Below the pieces are notes generated by a model. It made no database searches and had not been told where the DNA came from. It was given only the letters and a program-made list of their open reading frames with translations. From assembly GCA_945862385.1 (NCBI GenBank), contig CAMAXV010000007.1, forward strand, positions 1 through 64,000: a stretch of DNA of 64,000 bases, written 5' to 3'. Origin of the DNA: Chitinophaga pinensis. GTDB lineage: Bacteria; Bacteroidota; Bacteroidia; Chitinophagales; Chitinophagaceae. Positions 7,191 through 15,899 of this stretch are shown one piece after another. The first letter of the stretch is position 1. Every line of letters begins with the position of its first letter. Position numbers and translations under genes: made by a program.

Positions 7191-8057
7191 ATGAATAAAG
7201 CGCATGCTTCAGGAGGCAGAGGACGAGAAACAAGTCTGCCTGTTGCCATACAGGGTTATGAAGGCAGTTTCCATCAGGTTGCTGCAAGAAGTTTTTTGGG
7301 TAAAAAAGTTGAAATTTTGCCATGTGCCACCTTTTCTGAAGTAATCAAATCAGCTTCAGACCCCGCCCTGACTAAGGGGGGTATAATGGCCATAGAAAAT
7401 TCACTTGCAGGAAGCATTATGCCAAACTATAACCTGCTGCAGAAATCAAATCTTTCTGTAATTGGTGAGGTCTACCTGCAAATCGATCAACACCTGATGG
7501 TGAATCCTGATGTTGAGCTTGATCAGATCAGGGAAGTCCATTCTCACCCCATGGCCTTGCAGCAATGCCTCGGTTACCTGAATCAATATCCCTGGAAACT
7601 CATTGAGTCTGAAGATACTGCACTGAGTGCAAAACAACTCATGCTGAAAAAAAGCAAACATACTGCTGCTATTGCAGGAAAGCTTGCGGCGGAGTTGTTT
7701 GGTCTAAAAATCATCACACCCAATATCCATGATGTTAAGCATAATTATACGAGATTTCTGGTCCTCAGCAGAACACCTGAAGTTGTTGATGGTGCCAACA
7801 AGGCATCACTGAACTTTCATACAGATCATGCCAAAGGTAGACTGGCTGAAGTGCTTACGCTGATTGCAGGTGAAGATATCAACCTGAGTAAGCTGCAATC
7901 ATTTCCCATTGCAGGGAGTCAGTTTAAATATGGGTTTCATGCCGACCTTGAATTTGATCACATAGAACAGTTCAATAACCTGTTAAAAAAGCTTGATAAA
8001 AGTACTGAGTACCTGAAAGTGTTGGGTATTTATAAAAAAGGTAAATACAAAAAATAA
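7191..8057 (+). CDS. pheA: Prephenate dehydratase
   Basis: A 288-residue monofunctional enzyme that turns prephenate into phenylpyruvate, the committed step to phenylalanine. Residues about 17-195 form the catalytic domain, opening with VAIQGYEGSFHQVAA and ending in NYTRF, whose Thr-Arg-Phe (187-189) is the conserved active-site motif. Residues about 205-285 form an ACT domain, the usual site of phenylalanine feedback inhibition. No chorismate mutase is fused here; it is on the DAHP synthase. First structural gene after the attenuator, 4 bases from the aminotransferase. Confidence 0.93.
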   Translation: MNKAHASGGRGRETSLPVAIQGYEGSFHQVAARSFLGKKVEILPCATFSEVIKSASDPALTKGGIMAIENSLAGSIMPNYNLLQKSNLSVIGEVYLQIDQHLMVNPDVELDQIREVHSHPMALQQCLGYLNQYPWKLIESEDTALSAKQLMLKKSKHTAAIAGKLAAELFGLKIITPNIHDVKHNYTRFLVLSRTPEVVDGANKASLNFHTDHAKGRLAEVLTLIAGEDINLSKLQSFPIAGSQFKYGFHADLEFDHIEQFNNLLKKLDKSTEYLKVLGIYKKGKYKK

Positions 8058-8061
8058 AGTC

Positions 8062-9252
8062 ATGATTGGGGTAGCTGACAGATTGAATGGTATTGGTGAG
8101 TATTATTTCTCCACCAAACTTCGGGAAATAGAAGCGCTTAATAAGGCTGGTCAACAGGTTATTAACCTGGGAATTGGTAGTCCGGATATGCCTCCCCATC
8201 CTGATGTGGTTCAGACACTCCACGATGAAGCGCTTAAGCCCAATACCCATGCATATCAGTCTTACAAAGGTTCTGCGGTTCTCCGTGATGCTGTTGCAGC
8301 GTTCTATAAGGAATGGTATAAAGTCTCTGTTGATCCGCAGACTGAAGTGCTTCCTCTTATTGGTAGCAAAGAAGGTATTATGCATATTTGCATGACTTAC
8401 TTGAATCAGGGAGACGCAGCCCTTATTCCGAACCCTGGCTATCCTACTTATTCCAGTGCAGTTAAAATTACTGGTGGCGCAGTATTATCATATGGTCTGG
8501 ATGAAGCACATGGATGGCATCCTGTGATCAGCGATTGGGAAAAACTGGTTCAGGATTACCGAAAATCCGGAAAAGGTCAGGTTAAATTGTTGTTCCTGAA
8601 TTACCCGCATATGCCAACCGGCCAACTGCCGGATAAATCATTGCTGGCAGACATCGTAGCATTTGCCAGGCAGGAACAGATTTTAATTATTCATGATAAT
8701 CCCTATAGTTTCATCCTGAATGATGAACCGATGAGCCTTTTTGAATTTGATCCTGAAAAGGAAGTTGTTGTTGAGCTGAATTCATTGAGCAAATCACACA
8801 ATATGGCAGGTTGGCGTGTAGGCATGATTGTGGCAGCGGCAGACCATATCAATGCTATCCTCCGGTTCAAAAGCAATATGGATTCAGGAATGTTTCTGCC
8901 TGTACAGGTAGCTGCAGCGAAAGCCTTGCAGCTCGACAGGAATTGGTTCAATCAGGTAAATGAAATTTACAGCCAAAGAAAACAACAGGCGCTCAGACTC
9001 CTTGATTTACTGGGATGCCGGTATGCTGAAGGTCAGGTTGGCATGTTCGTTTGGGCCCGTATTCCCGCGGAGTATGCATCTGGGTTTGAATTAAGTGACG
9101 CAGTCTTGCAAAAAGCCAGGGTGTTCATTACACCGGGAGGTATTTTTGGAGATGCAGGTAATAATTATGTACGTGTCAGTCTTTGTAGTAAGCAGCATGT
9201 GCTCGAAGAGGCCATTGAAAGGGTAGTTAGTGCAGGTAATCTGAATGTGTAA
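8062..9252 (+). CDS. Class I/II aminotransferase (aromatic operon)
   Basis: A 396-residue fold-type I PLP aminotransferase. The cofactor lysine is in SLSKSHNMAGWRVGM near residue 250, NYPHMPTG is the Asn-Pro region, and the C-terminal arginine that holds the substrate carboxylate is in NYVRVSL. It resembles LL-diaminopimelate and aspartate aminotransferases. Its place between prephenate dehydratase and dehydrogenase suggests that it aminates phenylpyruvate and 4-hydroxyphenylpyruvate, or prephenate, to finish Phe and Tyr (inference from context). A role in lysine or alanine metabolism cannot be excluded. Confidence 0.88.
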   Translation: MIGVADRLNGIGEYYFSTKLREIEALNKAGQQVINLGIGSPDMPPHPDVVQTLHDEALKPNTHAYQSYKGSAVLRDAVAAFYKEWYKVSVDPQTEVLPLIGSKEGIMHICMTYLNQGDAALIPNPGYPTYSSAVKITGGAVLSYGLDEAHGWHPVISDWEKLVQDYRKSGKGQVKLLFLNYPHMPTGQLPDKSLLADIVAFARQEQILIIHDNPYSFILNDEPMSLFEFDPEKEVVVELNSLSKSHNMAGWRVGMIVAAADHINAILRFKSNMDSGMFLPVQVAAAKALQLDRNWFNQVNEIYSQRKQQALRLLDLLGCRYAEGQVGMFVWARIPAEYASGFELSDAVLQKARVFITPGGIFGDAGNNYVRVSLCSKQHVLEEAIERVVSAGNLNV

Positions 9253-9276
9253 GCTAAAATAATCACCTGAGTTAAC

Positions 9277-10122
9277 ATGAAAAGAAATTTTGCCATTGTT
9301 GGAGTAGGTTTGATCGGAGGGTCTGTTGCACTCAAATGCAGGAACATCGGCATGACTGATCGGATTGTGGGGGTTGATAGCAACCTTGAGCACTGCCGGG
9401 AGGCTCTTGAGCTTGGACTTGTTGATGAAATTCTTCCACTTGACCAGGCAATAAAAAAATCAGATATTATTATTCTGGCAGTTCCTGTTGGTGCCCTTGC
9501 CAGCCTTTTGCCTGAAGTACTGAACCAGGTAGATATGCAGGTGGTCATAGATATGGGCTCAACCAAAAGTATGCTGGCTGCATTGGTGCATGATCACCCT
9601 AAGCGTGGACGCTTTGTTGCGGCACATCCAATGTGGGGTACAGAATACAGTGGCCCTTCTGCAGCTGTTGAGCATGCATTTGAACATAAAGCAGTTATCC
9701 TTTGTGATACCAATCAGAGCGATGCTGATGCAGTAGAAAAAGCGCATGAACTTTTTAGGGGCTTATCTATGCGTATCATAGAAATGGATGCAACTTCCCA
9801 TGATTTGCATGCAGCTTATGTAAGTCATATATCACATATTACATCCTTTGCACTGGCAAATACAGTGCTGGAAAAAGAACGGGAAGATGACGCTATTTTT
9901 GAGATGGCCAGTGCTGGTTTTGAAAGTACAGTAAGGCTTGCTAAAAGTAATCCGGATATGTGGACGCCCATACTGATGCAAAACAGGGAAAATGTGCTGG
10001 ATGTGCTAAATGAACATATTTCACAGTTAAGAAAATTTAAGTCATGTCTTGAAAAGGAAAACTGGGATTACCTCCATGAACTCATGACCAATGCCAATCA
10101 GATTCGCAGAATCATTCAATAA
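9277..10122 (+). CDS. tyrA: Prephenate dehydrogenase
   Basis: A 281-residue NAD(P)-dependent enzyme that oxidatively decarboxylates prephenate to 4-hydroxyphenylpyruvate for tyrosine. The Rossmann motif VGVGLIGGSVAL is at residues 8-19. The active-site HPMWGTEYSGP lies near 117, and a conserved helical dimer domain follows (SHISHITSFALA). Length fits the monofunctional family: no chorismate mutase and no C-terminal ACT domain, so feedback control may differ from the fused enzymes. Internal gene of the aromatic operon. Confidence 0.93.
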   Translation: MKRNFAIVGVGLIGGSVALKCRNIGMTDRIVGVDSNLEHCREALELGLVDEILPLDQAIKKSDIIILAVPVGALASLLPEVLNQVDMQVVIDMGSTKSMLAALVHDHPKRGRFVAAHPMWGTEYSGPSAAVEHAFEHKAVILCDTNQSDADAVEKAHELFRGLSMRIIEMDATSHDLHAAYVSHISHITSFALANTVLEKEREDDAIFEMASAGFESTVRLAKSNPDMWTPILMQNRENVLDVLNEHISQLRKFKSCLEKENWDYLHELMTNANQIRRIIQ

Positions 10123-10153
10123 AAAACAACCGCTTAATCGTTAATTTTACAAA

Positions 10154-11242
10154 ATGGAAACAGCTCAAACAACCCAACAGTCAGCAACTCAGTCAGCCTG
10201 GAATAAACGTCCGCTGATTATTTCAGGCCCTTGCAGTGCCGAAACAGAAGAACAGGTTATTGAAACTGCACAGCGTCTTGCCAAAACAGGAAAAGTTGAT
10301 ATGCTCAGGGCGGGCATCTGGAAGCCCCGCACAAAACCCGGCATGTTCGAAGGAATTGGCGCAAAGGGATTACCCTGGTTACAGCAGGCTAAAAAAATAA
10401 CCGGTTTACCAACAACTGTTGAAGTTGCAACTGGCAAACAGGTTGAAGATGCACTCACTTTTGATGTGGATGTACTTTGGATTGGCGCCCGCACAACAGT
10501 TAACCCCTTCAGTGTTCAGGAAGTGGCAGATGCACTGCGTGGTGTGGATGTGCCTGTATTGATTAAAAATCCGATTAACCCGGATCTTGAATTGTGGCAG
10601 GGAGCTGTTGAAAGGGTTAGCCGCGCTGGTATAAAACAAATCGGACTTATTCACCGTGGATTTTCTTCTTACGGGAATACTGAATTCAGGAATGCCCCAA
10701 TGTGGCACCTGGCTATTGAAATGAAAAGGAGGATGCCTGGTATGCCAATCATCAATGATCCTTCCCATATATGTGGCCGCAGAGATATTTTGCAGGCTAC
10801 CGCTCAGAAAGCGATTGACCTTGATTTCGATGGTCTGATGATTGAGAGTCATATTGATCCGGATAATGCCTGGAGTGATGCCAAGCAACAGATTACACCG
10901 GAGCGTCTTGCTGAAATGCTGGATGAAATCAGCTGGAGGAGCGAAGATGTTCCTTCCGAATCATTCCATGCTGCACTGGATAAGCTAAGAGAGCAAATCA
11001 ATCATGTGGATGATGAACTCATGCAACTGCTTGCACAGCGTATGAACATTGCTGAAAAAATTGGTGAATACAAGAAAAACAATAATGTTACCATCCTGCA
11101 GGCTGGTCGCTGGAACGAATTGCGTGATAAAGCAATCGGTAAAGCTGTAAGACTCAACCTGAGTGAAGATTTCATTGAAAAATATATGGATGCTGTACAT
11201 ATGGAAAGCATCAACAGGCAGAACAAGATTATGAATGCCTGA
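10154..11242 (+). CDS. Bifunctional DAHP synthase / chorismate mutase
   Basis: A 362-residue fusion. Residues about 18-265 form a type I-beta DAHP synthase (ISGPCSAETEEQ, RAGIWKPRTKPG, GLMIESHIDPDNAWSD), which condenses PEP and erythrose 4-phosphate in the first shikimate step. Residues about 275-360 form an AroQ chorismate mutase (LDKLREQINHVDDELMQLL, IGEYKK). The fusion joins the first step of the pathway to the branch leading to prephenate. In such fusions the mutase part often passes feedback from prephenate or chorismate to the synthase (known from related enzymes). The domain order is the usual one in Bacteroidota. Confidence 0.93.
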   Translation: METAQTTQQSATQSAWNKRPLIISGPCSAETEEQVIETAQRLAKTGKVDMLRAGIWKPRTKPGMFEGIGAKGLPWLQQAKKITGLPTTVEVATGKQVEDALTFDVDVLWIGARTTVNPFSVQEVADALRGVDVPVLIKNPINPDLELWQGAVERVSRAGIKQIGLIHRGFSSYGNTEFRNAPMWHLAIEMKRRMPGMPIINDPSHICGRRDILQATAQKAIDLDFDGLMIESHIDPDNAWSDAKQQITPERLAEMLDEISWRSEDVPSESFHAALDKLREQINHVDDELMQLLAQRMNIAEKIGEYKKNNNVTILQAGRWNELRDKAIGKAVRLNLSEDFIEKYMDAVHMESINRQNKIMNA

Positions 11243-11255
11243 TTAGTTATTCATT

Positions 11256-11684
11256 ATGATGCAGGTTTACCTATATGTGCATGTCATCTGGTCTACGGCA
11301 GAAAGATTGAGGGTCCTTGCCAAACCTGTTCGTGTAGTGCTTTTCACGCACTTACGTAAATATGGGGAAGAAAAGGGAATCAGGATTTTAAAGGCCGATG
11401 GAGCAGAAGAGCATGCACACCTGCTGCTGCAATTACATCCAGCGCAAAACCTGTCTCAGGTTTTGCGCCAGTTGAAATCTGAGTCAGAAGAATGGCTGAA
11501 TGGTGCTCAATTGCTTAAAACACAGTTCAGCTGGTCAGACGAATTGATTGCCTATTCAGTGAGCCCGGGCTCATTGCAGCAGGTTATCGGTTTCATAGAA
11601 AGGCAGGATGAATACCATCAAACGAGATCCTTTGAATCTGAAATCGAAGGATTCCTGAAAATGGATAAAGAGGGAAATACATGA
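11256..11684 (+). CDS. IS200-like (Y1 HUH) transposase-family protein lacking the catalytic Tyr
   Basis: A 142-residue protein with the single-domain fold of IS200/IS605 TnpA and REP-associated transposases. The metal-binding HUH pair is intact (EEHAHLLLQL, His53 and His55), as is the region SVSPGSLQQVIGFIERQDEYH. In active family members the nucleophile is the Tyr of a YxxxQ motif; here that position is Phe113, with the Gln (117) kept. DNA cleavage is therefore unlikely. The gene is 13 bases after the DAHP synthase gene and its stop overlaps the aroB start (ATGA), with no terminal repeats or disruption. It looks like a stable operon member, possibly a nucleic-acid hairpin binder. Function unknown. 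Confidence 0.82.
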   Translation: MMQVYLYVHVIWSTAERLRVLAKPVRVVLFTHLRKYGEEKGIRILKADGAEEHAHLLLQLHPAQNLSQVLRQLKSESEEWLNGAQLLKTQFSWSDELIAYSVSPGSLQQVIGFIERQDEYHQTRSFESEIEGFLKMDKEGNT

Positions 11685-12712
11685 CAAAAAGAACTTATCG
11701 CTTCTCGAGTGCACCTGTTGACGTTTACTTCGATGCCAATTTCCGGCAGCTTGAAAAGCTGGTAGATAAGAAGAAGGGGATTATCATTACCGACGAAAAT
11801 ATATTTTCAGCGCATCATAGCAAATTCAAAAACTGGAATGTAATCACCTTAAAGCCTGGGGAGCAGTTTAAGATTCAGGCTACGGCAGACAGTGTCATCG
11901 AACAATTGATTGCTCTGGAGGCAGACAGGCAATCTGTATTGATCGGTGTTGGTGGCGGAGTAGTAACAGACCTTACCGGTTATGTGGCTTCAATCTACAT
12001 GCGGGGCATTCGTTTTGGGTTTGTACCCACTTCCATGCTGGCCATGGTGGATGCCTCCATTGGCGGAAAGAATGGGATAGATGTGGGAGAATACAAAAAT
12101 ATGGTGGGCATCATCCGTCAACCTTCATTCCTGTTTTATGATTCTTCCCTACTGTCTACTTTGCCGGAAAAGGAATGGTCTAATGGGTTTGCAGAAATAA
12201 TAAAACATGCCTGTATACTTGACAGGCCCATGTTTAAATTACTTGAATCTACTTCGTTGGATAAACTGCGAAAGAAAAAATCACTGCTGGATGATATCAT
12301 CCGCCGCAATGTTCACCTGAAATCAGGTGTTGTTAAGCGTGATGAATTTGAACAGGGAGACAGGAAACTGCTCAACTTTGGTCATACACTGGGGCATGCA
12401 CTGGAAACGCAATATGAACTCACTCACGGACAGGCAGTAGCGCTGGGAATGATTTTTGCAGGCTGGCTATCAGCAAAATTACTTGGTTACAAGGATTTAA
12501 ACAGACTGGAAACAACAATTGCAACATACGGCCTTCCAACCCGTGCCTCATTTGACGTGGAAAAAGTATTCAACGTACTTAAAATGGATAAGAAAAGGGT
12601 AAGTAAAACCATGAACTATATTTTACTTAGTCGCACCGGCAAAGGTGAAATTGTCCAGATCCCTGTTGAAGACCTCAGGGGTTATTTAACTGAATTTAAT
12701 GCACTGAAATAA
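11681..12712 (+). CDS. aroB: 3-Dehydroquinate synthase
   Basis: A 343-residue NAD- and zinc-dependent enzyme that closes DAHP into 3-dehydroquinate. It shows the NAD-binding GVGGGVVTDLTGYVAS near residues 86-101, the active-site segment VPTSMLAMVDASIGGKNG, and zinc ligands in EIIKHACI and FGHTLGHALE plus the HGQAVALGM helix. The start codon overlaps the stop of the IS200-like gene by four bases, so translation is probably coupled. Length is normal. Confidence 0.95.
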   Translation: MTKRTYRFSSAPVDVYFDANFRQLEKLVDKKKGIIITDENIFSAHHSKFKNWNVITLKPGEQFKIQATADSVIEQLIALEADRQSVLIGVGGGVVTDLTGYVASIYMRGIRFGFVPTSMLAMVDASIGGKNGIDVGEYKNMVGIIRQPSFLFYDSSLLSTLPEKEWSNGFAEIIKHACILDRPMFKLLESTSLDKLRKKKSLLDDIIRRNVHLKSGVVKRDEFEQGDRKLLNFGHTLGHALETQYELTHGQAVALGMIFAGWLSAKLLGYKDLNRLETTIATYGLPTRASFDVEKVFNVLKMDKKRVSKTMNYILLSRTGKGEIVQIPVEDLRGYLTEFNALK

Positions 12713-12717
12713 TAAAA

Positions 12718-13995
12718 ATGATTGTAACAATAAGTCCATCCGCTGTTTCAGGCAATATCCGTGCACCAAGATCCAAAAGTGATATGCAAAGGGCCTGTGC
12801 AGCTGCCCTCTTGCATCATGGTGAAACCCGAATCACAGACCCGGGCCGTAGCAATGATGATAAAGCTGCCATGGATGTTATTGCCAAACTGGGGGCAACA
12901 GTTGAGGATCTGGGTCATGCTATTCTGGTTAAGAGCGATGGTGTTAATCCTTTGCATGAGATGATTCATTGTGGGGAAAGTGGACTGGGTATCAGGATGT
13001 TTACTCCTATCGCTGCATTAAGTGAAAAGCCACTTACTATCAGCGGAACAGGCTCACTGGTTACAAGGCCTATGGGTTTTTTTGACGAGATATTCCCTCA
13101 ACTCCATATCAGCATCAAATCACAGTCTGGTAAGCTCCCGCTCCATATACAGGGTCCGCTTCAGCCTGCAACAATTGAAGTAGATGGTAGTCTCAGTTCA
13201 CAATTCCTAACAGGATTGCTGATGGCCTATTCAGCCTCCGGTGCATCGGGTGTAACCATACAGGTAAAAGACCTGAAAAGTAAACCCTATATAGACCTAA
13301 CGCTTTCTGTGTTGAAGTCATTTGATATGAAGGTGCCTCAGGTGGTCAATTATGAATCCTTTGTTTTCGATGAAACACCACATTCACAGCCAACCGGAGA
13401 TTTCACCTATGAGGTTGAAGGCGATTGGAGTGGTGCCGCATTCCTCTTTGTTGCTGGAGCTATTGCAGGTGAAACCACCATTCAGGGAATGAAACATGAT
13501 TCTGTGCAGGCCGACAAAAAAATTCTGGAGGCAATCAGAGATGCCGGTGCTGGTCTTTCCTATGCCAATGGCAATTATACCGTTTCGCCATCACAGCTAC
13601 AGTCATTCGATTTTGATGCTACTGAATGCCCGGATCTGTTCCCCCCACTCGTTGCACTTGCTGCATACTGTAATGGTATTACCAGGATAAAAGGAGCAAG
13701 CAGGTTAACCCACAAGGAAAGCAACAGGGCGGTTACACTGCAGGATGTTTTTGGTAAAATGGGTATTACTATTGTTCTTGAAGAAGATATGATGCTGGTT
13801 TATGGGGGAACTGCCCTGCATGGTGCCGAAGTTTCTTCACACCACGACCATCGAATAGCCATGGCTGCAGCTGTAGCTGCACTTCGTGCAGCCGGTCCGG
13901 TAAGTATTAGTGACGCACAGGCAATAGACAAGTCATATCCTGATTTTTACCAGCACCTTGAGCTGCTTGGCACCACCATAAACTCAACCAAATAA
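12718..13995 (+). CDS. aroA: 3-Phosphoshikimate 1-carboxyvinyltransferase (EPSP synthase)
   Basis: A 425-residue enzyme that adds the enolpyruvyl group of PEP to shikimate 3-phosphate. Recognisable parts are the start (VSGNIRAPRSKSDMQRA, with the conserved Lys-Ser), CGESGLGIRMFTPIAAL, and the C-terminal DHRIAMAAAVAALRA. The first signature usually reads LPGSKS; here it is APRSKS, a modest change. Likewise SGLGIRM stands where many enzymes have SGT/AxxR; the arginine is kept. Fifth of the shikimate or chorismate genes in this operon, 5 bases after aroB. Confidence 0.93.
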   Translation: MIVTISPSAVSGNIRAPRSKSDMQRACAAALLHHGETRITDPGRSNDDKAAMDVIAKLGATVEDLGHAILVKSDGVNPLHEMIHCGESGLGIRMFTPIAALSEKPLTISGTGSLVTRPMGFFDEIFPQLHISIKSQSGKLPLHIQGPLQPATIEVDGSLSSQFLTGLLMAYSASGASGVTIQVKDLKSKPYIDLTLSVLKSFDMKVPQVVNYESFVFDETPHSQPTGDFTYEVEGDWSGAAFLFVAGAIAGETTIQGMKHDSVQADKKILEAIRDAGAGLSYANGNYTVSPSQLQSFDFDATECPDLFPPLVALAAYCNGITRIKGASRLTHKESNRAVTLQDVFGKMGITIVLEEDMMLVYGGTALHGAEVSSHHDHRIAMAAAVAALRAAGPVSISDAQAIDKSYPDFYQHLELLGTTINSTK

Positions 13996-14004
13996 AGCGT
14001 AATC

Positions 14005-15000
14005 ATGAATCATTTTGGAAACCTTTTTTCGGTAAGTATTTTCGGGGAATCGCATGGTGAAGGTTTGGGTATGGTGATAGATGGATGTCCCGCGGGGATG
14101 CCTTTATCCACAGAAGATTTTATAGAAGATACCACAAGAAGAAAGGGGGGTACTCAAAAAGGGGTAACACCCAGGCAGGAGGAAGATTTGCCTTTGTTCA
14201 AAAGTGGGCTATTCAATGGTAAAACAACAGGAGCACCACTTATGCTCCTGTTTGAAAATAAGAATACCAGATCTGGAGATTATGAAAAGCAAAGGGCTTT
14301 TCCGCGTCCCGGGCATGCTGACCTGGTTGCGCACCACAAGTATGGTGGGTTTGAGGATTTCAGGGGAGGCGGACATTTCAGTGGAAGATTAACATTGTGT
14401 CTGGTAGCTGCAGGTGTAGTTGCAAAAAAAATACTGAATGGTATTCAGGTAAATGCAAAGGTCATTTCCATCGGCGGTGATGCTGACCTGGAACGCGGTT
14501 TGCAAAGGGCTATAGACCAGAAAGATTCGGTAGGTGGGGTAGTGGAATGCAGGGTAACAGGACTTCCACTGGGGCTGGGTGAACCTTTTTTTGATTCTGT
14601 AGAATCTTTGCTATCCCATGCAGTATTTGCCATTCCGGCTGTCAGGGGAATTGAATTTGGAACCGGATTCAAAGCTGCAGAAATGTATGGTGTTGAGCAT
14701 AATGATCCCATTCAGGATATCCAGGGTACAACCACTACCAACCATGCAGGTGGTATTGTTGGGGGTATTACCAATGGGAATGAGCTAGTTTTCAGAATCG
14801 CCATCAAACCTACCTCTTCAACACCCAAAGATCAGTTTACCTACAATTGGGAAACAGATCAAATGGATACATTTGCGGTTCGTGGCAGACATGACCTTTG
14901 TATAGCATTACGTGTGCCACCTGTTTTGGAGGCATCAGCTGCAATTGTACTGGCAGACCTGATGTTGAGAGAACAAAAAATCAAAAGAGTATTGAATTAA
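14005..15000 (+). CDS. aroC: Chorismate synthase
   Basis: A 331-residue enzyme that removes phosphate from EPSP to give chorismate using reduced FMN. It has SIFGESHGEGLGMVIDGCPAG at the start, RPGHAD and GGGHFSGRLT in the middle, and NHAGGIVGGITNGNEL near the C-terminus. It is slightly shorter than typical 350-365-residue enzymes, by trimmed loops rather than lost motifs. It closes the aromatic operon. Genes for dehydroquinase, shikimate dehydrogenase and shikimate kinase are not in the window. No terminator was seen in the 38 bases before the convergent gene. Confidence 0.95.
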   Translation: MNHFGNLFSVSIFGESHGEGLGMVIDGCPAGMPLSTEDFIEDTTRRKGGTQKGVTPRQEEDLPLFKSGLFNGKTTGAPLMLLFENKNTRSGDYEKQRAFPRPGHADLVAHHKYGGFEDFRGGGHFSGRLTLCLVAAGVVAKKILNGIQVNAKVISIGGDADLERGLQRAIDQKDSVGGVVECRVTGLPLGLGEPFFDSVESLLSHAVFAIPAVRGIEFGTGFKAAEMYGVEHNDPIQDIQGTTTTNHAGGIVGGITNGNELVFRIAIKPTSSTPKDQFTYNWETDQMDTFAVRGRHDLCIALRVPPVLEASAAIVLADLMLREQKIKRVLN

Positions 15001-15038
15001 TTGGCTGAGATGGTAACCCAGGAACCTCATCCTGACCC

Positions 15039-15899
15039 TCACTGATTGGTTATCCCCAGTTCTGTACCACTGCATTTTCCTCCCAATCCTAATACAAGAT
15101 AGGATTGTCCTGCTGCTTTTGCAATGGTCATGAACTCATTGATATCTGCAGTATTGAATGCGAATAAGTCGTAATGGCATGGTATAATCAAAGGTATCAC
15201 GCATGATTTTGCCAGCTGCACTGCTTCATCAGCATTGAGATTTCCTGCAACCTTTCTGGATGGAAGATTTCCGTTAATTGGTAATAGTGCAAGGTGGGGG
15301 GCGAATTCGCTGATTAGCGAAGCCATCCCTTCATATAATAAGGTATCACCGCTGTGGTAAATTCTATACGGACCAGCACTTATAAAATATCCAAGATAAC
15401 GGCACTGCCCTTTTTCATTTCTGTCAATGGTGTTGTGGGCAGCTGGAATTGCTGTAATCCTGAAAGTTTCATCTGCATAGGATAAACCATCGTTTAGGCC
15501 TATAGGCAACGATGGGTCAAACTTTAAGCGGTCCGCAACGAAATCCCGGTTGGCTTCAGGAATTATCAATTTACAATCGGGAAATTTTGAAAGTATTGGA
15601 TTCAATGTTTCTGCATCCAGGTGATCTGTATGGTTATGACTTGAAGTAACGATGTCTATCCTTGGAAGGGATGAAGGATCTGCAACAAGTTCGCTAATTC
15701 TGACATGTGGCTTGTCTGTCAGCGCATACTTTTTTGACAGAGAGTCTGACAAATAAGGGTCGAGGAGCAATCTCTTCCCATTAAACTGAATCAGGAATCC
15801 ACTTTGCCCCAGCCACCAAATGTATAAACCAACCGAAGTTTCATGGCTCAGAATGTCATCAATCAGTGCCTGGTCTTTTCTTTGGGCTTTTATCATCAT
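15039..15899 (-). CDS. MBL-fold metallo-hydrolase (UlaG-like)
   Basis: A 286-residue metallo-beta-lactamase-fold protein. The metal site is seen in SHNHTDHLD (HxHxDH) near residues 84-92, with later ligands in HSGDT and CHYD. It resembles the UlaG / L-ascorbate-6-phosphate lactonase branch and related metal-dependent hydrolases, which open lactones or phosphate esters. No signal peptide, so cytoplasmic. Its start overlaps the stop of the upstream MetE-like gene (TAATG), which indicates translational coupling in a five-gene operon. The substrate is not known. Confidence 0.85.
   Translation of the reverse strand: MMIKAQRKDQALIDDILSHETSVGLYIWWLGQSGFLIQFNGKRLLLDPYLSDSLSKKYALTDKPHVRISELVADPSSLPRIDIVTSSHNHTDHLDAETLNPILSKFPDCKLIIPEANRDFVADRLKFDPSLPIGLNDGLSYADETFRITAIPAAHNTIDRNEKGQCRYLGYFISAGPYRIYHSGDTLLYEGMASLISEFAPHLALLPINGNLPSRKVAGNLNADEAVQLAKSCVIPLIIPCHYDLFAFNTADINEFMTIAKAAGQSYLVLGLGGKCSGTELGITNQ

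Noticed and set aside
11256-11684. Active insertion sequence
   Set aside because: The catalytic Tyr is replaced by Phe, there are no end repeats, and the flanking operon genes are uninterrupted and tightly spaced.
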